Below the pieces are notes generated by a model. The model made no database searches. It worked only from the letters and a program-made list of their open reading frames with translations, and was not told the DNA's origin. Source: Lagopus muta (Eukaryota; Chordata; Aves; Galliformes; Phasianidae). Taken from it: 64,000 nucleotides of DNA. Below, piece after piece: positions 35,761 through 49,603 of the stretch; the first letter of the stretch is position 1, and each line of letters opens with the position of its first letter. A program made the position numbers and the translations under genes. The stretch lies in assembly GCF_023343835.1 (NCBI RefSeq), contig NC_064442.1, positions 18,524,501 through 18,588,500 of the forward strand, in the 5' to 3' direction.

Positions 35761-38700
35761 GGCAGCGCTACTGGGGCGCTGTGATAGTGCAACGCTGCTC
35801 GCGGGGTGCATCTTTCCATAAAGCGGCCGTCCCGCACTAAAAACCCACATCTTTTTGTCCAGCGTTCTGTCAGGATGTGGGTTTGTCCTCCGCTGGCAGC
35901 ATCCTGGAGCGTTCCAGCCGCGGGTTGTCTCCTCCTGAGGAGGTTTGGTTGTGGCTCAGACTGAAGAACGGGTGGGGCTGGAGGCGTCGCCGTGATGGTT
36001 AGCGGTTCCCATCGTGAAATCCCATCTTCAGTCACCATTATTAGCACCAGACAGTTGTTGTGCTGAGAGCACCCAAAGTTCATACCTTGGGTTATGCTTC
36101 AGAACTGCCGTCATCCCTTCTGTCAAGCCAGAGGAAAAGGTTATTTGGGCCTACAAAGCACAAGGGTCACCTTGTGAGAGACGTTTCCTCACAGCTCTGT
36201 AGAAAAACCTACTGAGCACGCTGCTGTTGCTTGTGGGGTTCACCAGTGCCATCCTGCAGCGGTTTCACGCTTGCAGAGTAGTCACAGCCCCAGGGAGCAG
36301 AGCCAGACCTGCCGTTCCAGTTCCCTGCTGCCCGGCTCCATGCCAAGTCTGAGTGCACCCAGGCTGAGCAGGGAACCCGTCCTTCTGGTCCTCTCCCTGC
36401 TTCCAGCAATGCGAGTGGGGATCTCCTGCTGTGATCCCTGCTCCTGCCGGACGTGCGGTGGGACGAGAAGTGGGTCGGGGAAGTTGGCAGGCACAAAGGG
36501 CCTGGAGAAAGACAGGATCTCCAGGGCAATGGGAAGGAGTTGGGCTGGAGAGGGGCTCTGTCTGCAGGGAGGGATGAAGCACGTGCACAAGCCTGGAACC
36601 AGCCTGCTGGGAGAAGAGTCAGAAACAGAAGAGGAGCAGGAGAAAAATGGGAATGAAGACCATCTGGAAAACTGTCACATCTACTGGCAGCAAGAGTCTG
36701 AGATGCACTGGGAGCATTCATCACCCTCTTACAGTGCTGGACTGTGTGCAGGAGAGCCAAGCTATTTTTTTCCACTTTCAGAGCAAATTTCCACATTGCT
36801 GATGGCCTACATAGATACCAGTTTAACATGGATTACATTGCTGTGGTTTTGTTTTGTTTTTAAGGTTGCCTCTATACGAGAGAGAAACAGACATGGCAAA
36901 CTACATTAAAGCAACATTAGTTAGGCTACAAAACACTCCCAAGTTATGAAATACCAGAATAAATGTTGCCAGCGCAAACAGATAGGCCTGGCTCTGATGC
37001 TGAATCAAGGTGAAGGAACAAAAGTAAAAGCCCAAATAACTTAATTTCCTATAAAAATTAGATGTAGGTATTTTATGTACCTTGCAGGGGACTGCAGGAA
37101 AAGCAAGCACCGTGCTGTGGCTCCGGTGGGTGCTGCTCCAGGAAAGCGCTGCAGCCTCAGGATGGTGCCCCAGACAGAGGTTTGCTATGCAATAGTTGTG
37201 CAGCCTGCAAGGCCTAGGGCCTGGTTTGGCATTCTTATTGAAGTCTTATCTGCAGAAGTGAAGAACTCTAACAGATAGAACTGGTGGTAAATGAGAATTT
37301 ATTCAACTTTGTCTAAGTTTTATTCAGCTTTGCCACGTTGTATTTTCTGACAGAATCAGGCCATGAGTATTTCTAATTGGATAGCTAAAATTAAAAGATA
37401 TTTTTTACTGTTCCATCTGTATGCCTAGATTCTTCATCTGTAAAACATGGGTGATACCAGTTCTTGCAACAGCGTTGAGAAAATGAATTAGAATTTGTGA
37501 AGCACTTGGATACCATAGTGATGAGCACCACACAGAAACCCAGGAGGAAATGAATAAATCTGTCTTCAGAACAATATTTGAATAGCGTGCAGTAAATAAA
37601 GCATGGGCCACATAGTGAACAGCAAGGAGAAAATAAAATTATTACTTAGTGAGCACAGTCTATTCTGCACAATGAGCAAGGCTGGGAACCTGTCGAAAGA
37701 ACAGCGTGTGATCTAATTACAATTAAATAGTGCATCATAATGCAAATACACAAAAGGCAACAAATCACAGTTGCATAGGCCACCATAACATTGGCACTTC
37801 TTAACTTTGAAACTCTTGGATTTAAGGAGCAAAAAACATCTCTAGGCTGCAGATGTGTAATATCTACGCATAAACAACTCCCTTCTTTGGTAACAGTGGA
37901 AGAAAGTTTTTTTTACCTCACCTGCCTCAGCTAGTTCTAAACTGTAGAGTGGAAAATGTATTTCTCCTCTTGGAGATATCTAAGCCTTATAACCAAGATT
38001 TAATGCTGTCACTCAAACGTTGACACTGCGCTCGTGTGTGATCAACAGAGACAGAGAGTACTCTCCAGAGGGAGATCTGGAGGAAGACCTTAATTTCAGT
38101 GATTAAATTTCTTTCTTTTGCTTGAGGTTTTTCCTCGTTTAAAGCCAAGCTACTGTTTTTTGGTGCAGAAATAAGGTTACAGAACAAAGACAGTTTCTCT
38201 GACCTTTTGTGACTCCCTGAGGCTAGCACTGAACCTTTCTGACTCCCGGTGAGATCTGGAAGCACTCTCAAGCTGCTGTGAGTTGCACTGTGCTGGCTGT
38301 TACCAACAAGAAGAGCAATAAAATTAAAATTCAGTGGTTCAGCTGCACTCTACATTACGTCCGCCTCTCTGGACATAATCTCTCTATTGCTACGCAGGAC
38401 TTGAGTTAGCACAGAATTGTAATCCTGATTAAGAGAATTTCCCATTACTGGACATCCTCAAGCAGCTGGAAGAGGTAATTTTGGGGTAAGAAGGAACTGC
38501 AGCGTAAATAAGGACCTGGCTCATTAAGTTTAAGACTTACATCTGTGAGATACTCACCCTAAGATTAATCTGCTGTGCTGCATCCCTTGGGTAGGAGTTA
38601 CAACCACAGACTTTTGGCAAACAGTTTGATTGTGCCTGCATAGCTTGCCGTACTGATCACTGCAGAGTCTAGCACGATGGGCTCTCTTTCATTGTTCAAC

Positions 38701-41700
38701 AGGGACTAGATATTTTTTTTCTGTTTTTCATATTTATTGTTCACAGATGTGGTTTTGCAAGCTGCTCCAAGGTTAGAAGTCATACTCCTGACACTGCAGA
38801 GCAAATTCTAGGTTAGTAGGCTGTTTGCCAGAAGGCCTCTAACTCTAGCACATATTAACGTCGTTCCTGATGTCAACGGCCAGATAATTCCAGCTCCTCA
38901 CTGGAGGGGGTCACAAATGGAGGCAAACATTCCATAGTCACCACGATCAGTTGTTTCCCAGAAGTCTGGAAGGAAGAGTGAACTCCTTTGCTTGACTTGG
39001 TGTTTAATAGAGTCCGAAATGGGAGCGGAGCAGCTGGTGTGAAATGCTTTTAATGGCTTGGTCTGCTAAGGAGCTGTTGAGATCTAATCCTATGTTTGTT
39101 TACTCAGGGATTTCAGGTGCAGATAGAGGAAACCAAGAATCCAAAATGCAAGGCTTACTGAATCCAATCCACACTGTAGAGCACAATTTCTTGGTTATCA
39201 GAATTGCATAATGATGTGGGATGCGGCTGTCTGGGCGCTCAGAGGCAGAGAAATGCAGGTAACACCAGAGGCAAAGCCAAGCATTAAGTGCAATCAAGGG
39301 GAGTTCTGCCATCTGCTTAACCAGAGCAAGATTCATCTCTGGAAGCCTGCCATGGGATGACCCTGCACCACAGGCATTCACTGTGTCATCAGTTGCACAC
39401 AGTTCAGTACTGTTCTCTCTGTTTTGGTGACTGTCATAGGATTTTTTTCTTTAAGTGAGACCTTTAATGGGGCCACGCTGCTAACCGATCCCCATTTTTC
39501 TTCCCTGTTGGCAACACCCTCACTTTTCCAGGCCTCCCCCTTCTCACTGAGGTTCTGTATTGCATTTTTGGACTGAAAGACTCTTTCTGTGCCCAAAAAG
39601 AGGAGAGACAGAGGGTCCATGCCCCCTCATGTGAACAGGATCAGCCTCCTCTGCAGCTTAAAAACCACATAAGCCAGGCAAGGATTCCAGGTGGTGTTTA
39701 TCCCAAAGCATTTCCAACAATCCCACAAGAATGTTAATTACTGACACCAACAATCTTGTTCTCATTCATATAATGGGAGTGCCTAAAGGTCTTACCTGAG
39801 GTTGGTCCTATTGTATTAGGCACTGTACAACCACTCAGTAAAAGCAAGCCCTTTCCTCAGAGAAGGCAGAAGGAAAAACGAACCAAGGAAAGGTACAATT
39901 GATAACTTCAGCCCCTGTACGTCTCTAGTGCTGTTGGAGGTCACTCACAGATGGCTTCTATCTCACTTTCCTACTCTAGATATTTAAAACTGGAGAGATA
40001 TATGTATACATAATGATTCCAGGAGCCCCTGTTGTGAATACTGACTGAAGTATTTCTATTTGAAATTGCAAAAACTGAAGTCAGAGAAGTCACGGAAACT
40101 TGTGGCAGCACTGTAAAGATGAACAAAATTACTTCAGTCGGGTAATTTAAGAGTTCAGAAACAATGGCACACGTCATTAGTAAGATGTAGTGAAGGCTGG
40201 GATGATGATCTGCAGAAACAGGGAAGAATACTGACATTAGATTATAGATGTGGACCGGGACAGAGTTCAGCTGTAGTGCGACTGATTTGTCCATAGCTTC
40301 TCAGGTATCCCTTTCAAGCCAGAGTTTTAGGTCTGCTTCCTGCAACTGGAATGCTACTCCGAATCTCATCACCCTTGCAAACACTGTGAAGGAATTTCTA
40401 TAAAACGTAATGGATTCTTCATGGAAGAGATACTGGATTTGTTTATTTTTCCTGGAGGAATGGAGGCCAAGAAAGGCAGGGAGCCGTGCTGCTGCTGCAA
40501 AAGTCCAGAGGAGTGCATGGTTATGGAGCTCGGAGAGGATAGTGAGGAAGTCTCCTTGCAGAGGGTAGCAGCAGTGATTCAGCCCTGTTTTGCTAAGGAG
40601 AGAAACAAGCTTCTGTTCCCAGCAGCTTCTAGTTTGAAAGCAGAGCTACGCCTTGAATCATTCGGCATAAATTTTATTGTAAAATCATTTCTAACCTCTT
40701 GCAAATTTTGTGCATCTCCAAAATCAGCACAAGTTTGCTAGCGTTTCTTCCTGGTTCACAGAAGTTCAGCTCCTCACCCCCATCAGTGCTCTCTGACTCT
40801 CTTGGACGCAGGACTGAGCAACCTGGAGAAAGAAGGGGCAGTTTTAAAAACAAGAATGCATTTCACACAGAGGAGTGGTAGCACACTGACAGCTCTAGCA
40901 GATAAAACGTGGGCAGCCTTCAAATAGGTAAAGTGTTCGACTCGCTAAGGCTGTCAATCTGGCACTTTTCACACACATTAATTTTACTTTCTTTTTTTGC
41001 TTAAACATCCCTTCGGGGCAACAGCTCTGGAAAAACACCACCATCCTGCCACCTCTCCATGCTCCTCCCAGGAGACCGGTGATGAAAGCCAGGAGAGCAA
41101 AACATGCAACTCTGATGGGATATGAAATGTGGGTGATCCTGCCACAAACTGCTGCATCTTCCTGACAGTCATGCTGCACATTAAGCACATCAGGATCTAT
41201 ATGTCTGCTGTCACAATGTGGTTTTATCACATATTTTTATTTCCTTAGCACCTGAATGGCAGCTTTAGAAATCAAATTACAGTCTGAGTGCTACAGGCTG
41301 CAGCCCCCTGACTGAGCCAGTAAATCAGACTAATTGAAACAACAAATAAGCCCAAATAGCAGTTCCTTAGGAAAACGTTGCCCTTACAACACGCTGCTTT
41401 TACTCCTAACTTAACTTGACTGGACTTATTGACTAGCTGGTATTTCTGCTACTGCATTTGAAGTCTATCGATTCTTAGAAATATGAAATGAGTTTCAAAG
41501 AGGTCAGAATGTGACTTTGTGTCCAAGAGAGACACAAAGACATTCAGAAACACTAAAGGGAGCAGTGGGAACTACAGAGACCTAAATGAGGTTTCTGGTT
41601 CGCACCAACAGAGATCAGTGGCTTTGGAAGGTCGCTGCCCATTGGCAGCCACGTGCCTCACCCAAAAAGAGGACAGGGGCTGAACCACTTCCCAGCAAAC

Positions 41701-44000
41701 CGGTGCCACACTGCAAGAAAATGCTGCCCAGGCTGTCGTTCCAACTACCACCCCTCCACTAACACACATTTTTGGGAAGATGCTCTGAGGACCCAAGGTT
41801 GAAACAGCGTGTTCTCCTCCAGTGCAGGGCGAGGTACGTGCTGGCAGGGAAATCTGGAGGGAAAATGCTCAAAACAGGATAGAATTTGCAGAAAAGCAGG
41901 ATGCCTACACACTCCCAAAGGCACTGAGCTAAAACGGATCGTTACCAAAGACTGGAGAGAATTTAAAAGTTTGGAATAAACTTACATTGCCAAAAAAGGA
42001 GAATTAGTAGAGAAAGAGGCTGAGGATATCAGAAGTAGCCTTCATTTCTGAAAGTACAGAAGTGGATGTATTCAGTGAGAAGCGATTTCTCAAAATGATT
42101 TGCATTCCATGTTGAAAAATCTTCGTTGAGGGCTGAAAAGAATTTGAGGTTTATGTCTGTATCGTCTGGAATGAACATTTACATTCTATGAAGAAGAGAA
42201 ACTGTATTTTTCAGATGTGAGCCCTCTGAGGCAGGTAACAAATAAGATATATTTGACAAAGGAAGAAAAGCTTTCCCACAAATCTGCTGTTTTTCTAGCC
42301 CCCAAATGGCTGCAATCTGCCTTCAAAGCCCTCTTTCAGGCTGATGCTTGCTTCATGATCTGTTAGCTTTGTCTAAACCACTCTTTCTAATGGTAGTCCA
42401 GCTTTTTCCTTCTGACCTCTGCTGCACTCACCAGGTATCAGGCAACAGTCATCTGGTCCTTCTGGCATTGTTGTCACCATATCTGCGTGAGCCACTACCT
42501 CTCCTGCTGCCAGGTCATTCTAGGAAGTACTTGGAGAAAAGACAGCATAGGGAAGACAACGTCTAGGATTACTGACATGTTTCTGATGTTTACTGCTACT
42601 ACTGCTGTTAATGTGTGTTCTTACTGAAGAGCAGAACTCACGTACTGTGCTCAGCTTACAAAATCTTGCATCTCACCTAAAAATAACAGTAATTACGTCC
42701 ATACTAGAAGGACTAAGCACAGAAAGCTCTATGATTCTTTAACCTGAATAATGTATTTGCAAAGTTGAAAAGCAAATTGAACTCAGGTAAGCGATCAGAT
42801 CTGACTGGGTTTGAGAACAAACCGCTCAGTAGCAGATTTCTGACTCACAACGTGGGCATCAGTAAGTCCCACAATGGGTCTGTTGAACCACAGCAGCTGA
42901 CTTGAAGGCCACTTTTTAAGGGGTCTGAGGTCAGCAAACCAACCTTTTAAAAACATACTGGAAAGTCACCAGCTCCCTACTATTGCTGACCGGGAGAAGG
43001 CAAAAGTCTGCAATGGAAGGGAGTAGGGCAGAGGTCTGCAGTGCTCAGAAGCAAAGAACGCACGCGGCGGAATAGAACAGCGGAGTGAGCAACAAAAAGC
43101 AGTTCCACCTTTGGAAAAAGAGGTGGGATGACACCAAGGTGATGACAGGTGACGACACCAGCAATATGCAAACGCCAACACAGCGCAGACCAAATCCCCA
43201 CTCACAGTACTTCAAGGTCCCGAAGCGGGCAGGGTGACGCTGTAGCAGAACGTGAACAAACCACAGCCTGAAAGATGAAGGGAAATTCAGTAACTGGAAG
43301 TTGTGCACCAACGAGGAGCAGCGCTAATTAGCTCCAAAGGCTACGAGCAGTCTCTTGAAAATGGGCAGAAGTGAGTGCAGTGCTTCAAGTCAGTGCTCAC
43401 AGTGACCTTCTTTCCAACCAAAGGATTTTGCTGTTAAATGCGTGGGGAACCAACAGACAGCAAAAGAGATGGCCTGAAATATTAGCAGCCTCTACAGCTG
43501 TGCTGAAAAGCCTTTTCACATTAGAAAAATACCTTCACCGGAGCACCTGAACAATAGTGAGGATTTAAAAAAAATGGGGAAGTCTGCACAGGGTGCTGAG
43601 TAAAGCTGAACAGAGCTCTCCTATCGTAAAGCTCATCTCCTACATAAAATTCTTGTGTGAAATACAGCAGACATTAGAGGAAGGGGTGAAAAGGCTCACA
43701 GCTCTGTGAAAGATAAGAGGAAATGCAGAACTGACAGCTAGTGGACACTCATGGGTCACCAGAGAAAGGGGAAAAATATAACCCTTTGTGATTACAGTCG
43801 AGCACAAATAAATACATAGGAAAAAGAAAAACATTTTCTGTTTCCTGTAAAGAGTAAAGTTGGGGGGAAGTGGACTATGCCAAATATTTCTCTCTGCTGG
43901 AGGCATCAGCGGGGTTCTGACAGACACGTTAGGAAAACAGAGCACACGTTTGTGCATATTCAATAGCCCCTATGGGAGACATAATTTTCTCAGGCAGCCA
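35761..44000. other. Upstream/intergenic sequence, no gene recognised
   Basis: This is beyond the promoter. Long open frames on both strands at 36.2-36.9 kb are discussed as a finding. The rest is AT-rich unique DNA without recognisable CR1 or exons. Confidence 0.5.
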
Positions 44001-47000
44001 TTTGGGTTGTGTTTGGCACTTGAACTGTTTCATGGGCTTTGATAGCTTAGGATCTGCGTAGGTGATGTTTTGTTCTGCGGGAGGAGAGCAGAAGCACATG
44101 ACCAAAGGCTCAGATCAGCTTCTGAAAGACCCAGACCAGTAGAGCTCAACCAACAAAACTCCTTTGTAATGGAAATGCCATACCTAGGCATGAAATTAGA
44201 AAAGCAGTGTGTACAAGGAGATTACAATGAGATTGAAGTCATCCCCAGTATTCCTGCCCTAGCAGAAAAGAATGCAAAGTTGAGATACCTTCGAGTAGTG
44301 AACTGTCTACCCAATTTAGCTGCCCAAGCAATCAATGACAGATCTTTATGTGCAGGAGCATTTTGCAGAACTAACGTACAGATCTTCACAGGGAAGCTGA
44401 AAGGAGCTAATTAATAGCCCCAGATAAACAGAGCTAAGTGCAAAACTGGACATAGATCTTTACAGACCAGTGCTGACCGAGCTGAATTCTCTCCTTGCAC
44501 TCTCACTAGCACTTATGACCCCAGTGAGGCATAAAGATTAATGCTTATACAAAAAGCATTTGTGTTCCACTTTTCATGAAGCGCTCGTAGGCTGACTGCT
44601 CGAATGTTTTGTCTGGTTTCAATTAGAGATAGTACTGGTCTTTACATTCAGCCTTAGCTGGGAGTAGTTTTGCTCCGGACAGTTCAAGCTACTAACACCT
44701 CCACCCATTCACGAGGAGCCTGAAGTGACACTTTTCTATCATTATCTTTACCATCATGAGCAAGTTAACTCAATAATAAGTCAGCCTCTGTTTACATTCC
44801 CAAATGACCAGCTCCATTCCTGTCAGCAGGGCTGCCCTGCCTGCACGCAGTCTGAAGCCCTCTGGTGCCCTGAACCCCAGACTGTATTTGTAGTTAACCC
44901 ACAAATCACTGGGCAGGCAGGGGATGTCGAAGTCATGTAAATTCTCTTTGTACCCAGGAGGTGCGATGCAAGAGGCTTCAGGAGGAATTTTGAGGCTTTC
45001 CTGGACCACTGGATGCTTCCCAGGGCATCACACATACCAAACAAACTTTCTTAAACTCTTCTGCTATGTGCAGAGGGGACACCACGGGCCTCTGTCATCA
45101 CACCAAACACTCTGGTGAGCTGAATGCACTCACCAAAAGCTGCACAGGCCAGCTCACTGTGTGAGCAACAAGCTTCTGAAGATGTGTGTGCTGAGACAGC
45201 ACCTAGAGGGAAGCATCTTCCTGTTTGACTCCACTCGCTCTCTTAATTAGGTTTCTGTGATTGTACAGCAGTAGGGAAAAGCTGGCTTCCTTTGGAGAGA
45301 CACTGCAGAAGTGGCTAATGTACATCTTCCAACATCAAGGCCTATCTAACAGTAGGAAGAGTTCCCCAGCCACCACTACATACCCACAGAAGCTTAGGGC
45401 TGTGTGCTAGGGTTCATCTGCCTTTCCTAGGAAAGGTAAAGAGACACAGATTTGAGGACTGGACTCCACACGGAGTCCATGCAATCGTACACCTGGGATA
45501 AAGCTGTCCTACAAAATGACCTACAGCAAGCTCTCAAAGGAGAGGAAGGGCAGAGGGAGAAGCCTCCACAGCCTGTGCCTCTCCTCCTCTGCAGAAGGCA
45601 GGCACAAGGACCTGGTATCCTCCTCCCTGACTGGGCACGGAGAACAAGTGCTGCATTATCGCTCATACAGCACAGATTTCACGTCACATGTCTGGACATA
45701 ACCTTAAACCTCCCTTCATTTCCGTGGAGCACAGCAACACCTTCACAGTGCTTCAGTGTCATTGCTGGACTCAGCAGACCTCCTTCAAGACCTAGGGGTG
45801 GAAGGTTCAGCACAAAAAAGTATTTTACAACTAAAGTAAGGTAAAAGAGGACATCAAATAACAGAAACAGCCTGAAGGTGCGGATAGGATTTAGAGAGAT
45901 GTAATATGCTTGAGAAAGGTGAATCTCAGGCTTAAGGGCTGCAACTGATGTCACCCCCTCACCCCGGCTGACACCGTGGCACTGCAGAGCAGGCCATGCC
46001 ATTCCCCTAGACAGCTCCCTCAGCAACAGCTTCTCAGAGGTGCCTTTCTGCGTGGAAACTAAAGATCATTAAAATCTTCCAGAGGACAACCACGAGACCC
46101 AGCCAACATTCCTTCCTTCAATAAATAAAACAGTTTCTAGCATAGGCGGCTCTGTGAATTATTGCAGAGCACATAATAGTCCCTGTATTTCCCTACACAA
46201 TCACTACGCTCCCCAGATCTAACTCATTACTGTGCTTAGCGAAGCGCTTTGAACTGCCTCAAGCATGAAAAGCACCATATAAGAACAAATTTTATTCTCA
46301 TAAAAAGGTATTAAGGCAAGTTAGAGGCACTATTGACACACATGATATGTTATAATTGGCAAACGTTCACAAAGGCAAAATCCAGATTTGTGCATCAAGC
46401 TGGAGGGTACCTGTATGCACGTGGATTTTGGCGTGAGTGCATCCCCTCCTCTGCCCTACAGCAGCCCCAGCCCACACAGATAAGCTCTCAAGCTGCTTGA
46501 GAGCCACAGCAAAACAGCCCTCTTGTTTAGGAGGAGAAATCAGCACTCTGCCTGACCTGATTTTAAAAGGGCACATGAACATTGCTGCCTGATGTCTGGC
46601 ATTATCCATCTGCCCGTCAGTCCTTCCTGACCCATCATTCCCCCACAACCATCAAGCTCGCATCACACCACCACCAAGGATCAGAACTGCACCCTTGCAC
46701 CTTAGCTGAGGCATGTTCCTGTCTCACCCTGTCCACGCAGCAGCTCTGCTCAGCTGTGACCTGCAGCACCCTCTGTTGTTCCCATTCTGGGCTTCACCCA
46801 GCCCTTGCTCCCTGCCAGGACTTCTTTCCTGTTTCACTTTCTGTCTTCCAAAAGGCTCTGTCTGTCCTGGCCTGGACTCTCATTCCCTGCTTGCTAGTCT
46901 TGCCAAATACACTTTGAAAAAAAAAAACAAAGAAATGGAGAGACGCTGTAGATAAAGACTGAGACAGCTGAAGTCCTTCTTGTTAGGCACAGCTTGAACC

Positions 47001-49549
47001 CTAGTAAGTTCTAGTGACCCAGAACTCCTTTGGAAGTGTGAGGTCACGTATCTACCTGAAATTCTTCATGTCAGTACTGTGGTTAAGGATGTTACTGGAG
47101 AAGCCAGGAATGTTCTCGGGGCTGGTGGTGGTGGGCAGAACTTTTGCGTGGGCCTACAGGAAAATGCTGGGCTGCCCCAAGCTGATGTCATGTCCCAGGG
47201 GAACATCAGAGTCAGCACTCTCACTGCCTTCATTGCTGGCGACCAAGACAAATACATTAAATATTCAAGGGAATATTGAGAAATAACAAAAACTAATACA
47301 GAAACCACAGTGCTATGTGCTTCAGGCACATGTGTATGCACGTGTCTGCAGCCTGCCCAATGGACTCATGCGGTCATGCAAGCTCCTGGCCCAGAAGCTA
47401 TGCTCAATCCCTCACACTTTCCACAGCCTTGAATTCCTTCTTTAAGAAGGAAGCCCCATGGCCCATTTTAAAGCACTAGCAGCTGCTTTTGGGCTAGACA
47501 GCACAGAGTTTTTCAACAGGTTTCAGCAGTTTCTCTTTTGCTATGAGGTATTCGGGAAGCTGCAGAGGTCACTCACTCATCCCAGAGGAGAAAGCTGTGC
47601 CCCATATCATGGGTTCATCTGTGCACAGTGGTGCTGATGCAGCTCCAGGCCTGCCTTCCAGCTTCGTGGTCCATCACACAGCCTTGTGAGCAGGTGAAGC
47701 AAAGGCTAAGGGAAACCTCCGAACACCTGAAGTGCTTCAGACTTCCTATTCCATGGGAGTGAGGAATGGGGAAAGCATACATGCGTTGTCACCTTCTCCA
47801 AAGTCTGCACACCGACATCCTCGTTCACTTCTTATTCTGGCACTTCCACAGGCTTCAAGAAGAACTGAGCTCAAGCCTCAGGATTTAACCCATGATGCAC
47901 CTCCACATAAAAGATCTGCATGTAAGGAGAGGTCACAGGACAGAAATGCCATTCTGCAAGGACCTGTCTATGAGATGGAACACTGGGCCCATGGCAACAG
48001 TTGTGTTGGGAACAAATATTTCTAAAGAAAAGGTTTGGTGCATGCAGTATTTCTGTTTCAAGCACACAGGAAACACTACTTGAGAGCCTTAAATTCAAGT
48101 GTGCACTAAAAGGTTTTTTATACCTCTCAATCTAGTTACATTTTCTTGGCTGCCCTCCACTCTGCCCACAAAGTGCTACAGGAAAAGGAGGAAACTCCTA
48201 TCAGCACGCACAAAAGTAGGGACTTTTCTTCCTTCACATAATGAAGAACTATTCAATGGCAGTACAGTCCCACTGGTCCCTTTCCCATGTGCCCAGCGGC
48301 CTGCCTGTCCTCACCGCTGTTTCAGCTGAGAATGAATTCAGAGGAGTGACCTTGGTGTTGACCAGCAGGACGAGACCTGGACAAGTGATGTGCTCGCACA
48401 GCTTCATTTTTAGATCTTTCTCTGTGGGAGAAATTGAGAACCGCAGATGTTCCACCAAACCTACTCATCCAATTACTGGAGCACTTTGAAAAGGTGATAT
48501 GGATCAGCCTCACACCCCAAGCTTCTTCCTGAGCGTACCGTGAGCGTGCAGACGCTGCACTTCTGAGAAGCACCAAGAACCAGACAGATTAGCTTTGTGG
48601 CTTTTGTTCATTGGTTCTGACTTGCTTTTGACTTCTTGCCTGCTCCCTATTAACACCCCACGATGCAGTTGTGTTTGACCTCACTATAACAAACCCTGAT
48701 TTATATGGCCTCACACAATTCCTCCTCCTTTGTGTGGCCTTGAGAACGGCCTAACAGGCATACTAAAATGGAACCCATTTAAATCAGTCACTACTGAAGT
48801 AGCAGACAGCTTCAAAGAGTGTTATCTCTGTGAATCAAACTTCACTCTTTCTGAATAATCTGTTGGTTTTGGTTTTTTAATGAAATGTAGCTTATTGGGG
48901 TTTGGCAGATGCTGACACATCCTCCAGTGAGTAGACTTAACAAAAAAAACAGGTGAAAGCATGACTAAGGTTCACAGAGCTGCACAATGGAAGGGAGAAT
49001 AGATCCCCAGGAAAATCAAATGTGCTCCATTCACCATTCAGTCACTCAATTACAAGTATCTGAGCAGCTGTCCAGTGAGAGGAATTCAAGTTCCCTATTC
49101 TGTGGAGCATCTCTGAACACCTCTGATGCTATTCCACGGGCACTGTACTCCTTCCTGTACCCGTTATCTATGGATAATGTGCCCACTGCTTACCACGCTG
49201 CTTGTTTAGGAATGTGGCTTTTCTTTGGTACAACGTGAACACTACAACCATGTGCTGCACGTGCCAAACAGGCAGGGTGGGGTGGGCTGGGAAGGAGGAG
49301 AGAGGCTTCGGCTCAGAATGACAGTACCTATTTTTAGGCTCCCAAAGCTGTGCTGCTCCCACTCTGATCTGACGATCCAACACGTGTCACTCGAGATGTC
49401 ACCAATCCCAGGCAGCCGTGACAGTTTGCTGGGCGTCAGCATCCTGGGGGAGGGAAGCAATTTTTCTGAAGTCTGTAGCAGGAACAAACTGTCTTGTGGT
49501 AAATGTAATTTGATTCATGTTAATTAATAGTTAGATCAAGTTGGGTTTG

Positions 49550-49603
49550 GGTTGGGGTGTTTTTGTTTTGTTTTGTTTTTTGTTGTTGATTTTTTTTTTT
49601 CAG
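49550..49603 (+). repeat. T/G-rich low-complexity tract
   Basis: ttttgttttgttttgttttt followed by gttgttgatt and T11. Low complexity with no retroposon body recognised nearby. Confidence 0.75.
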
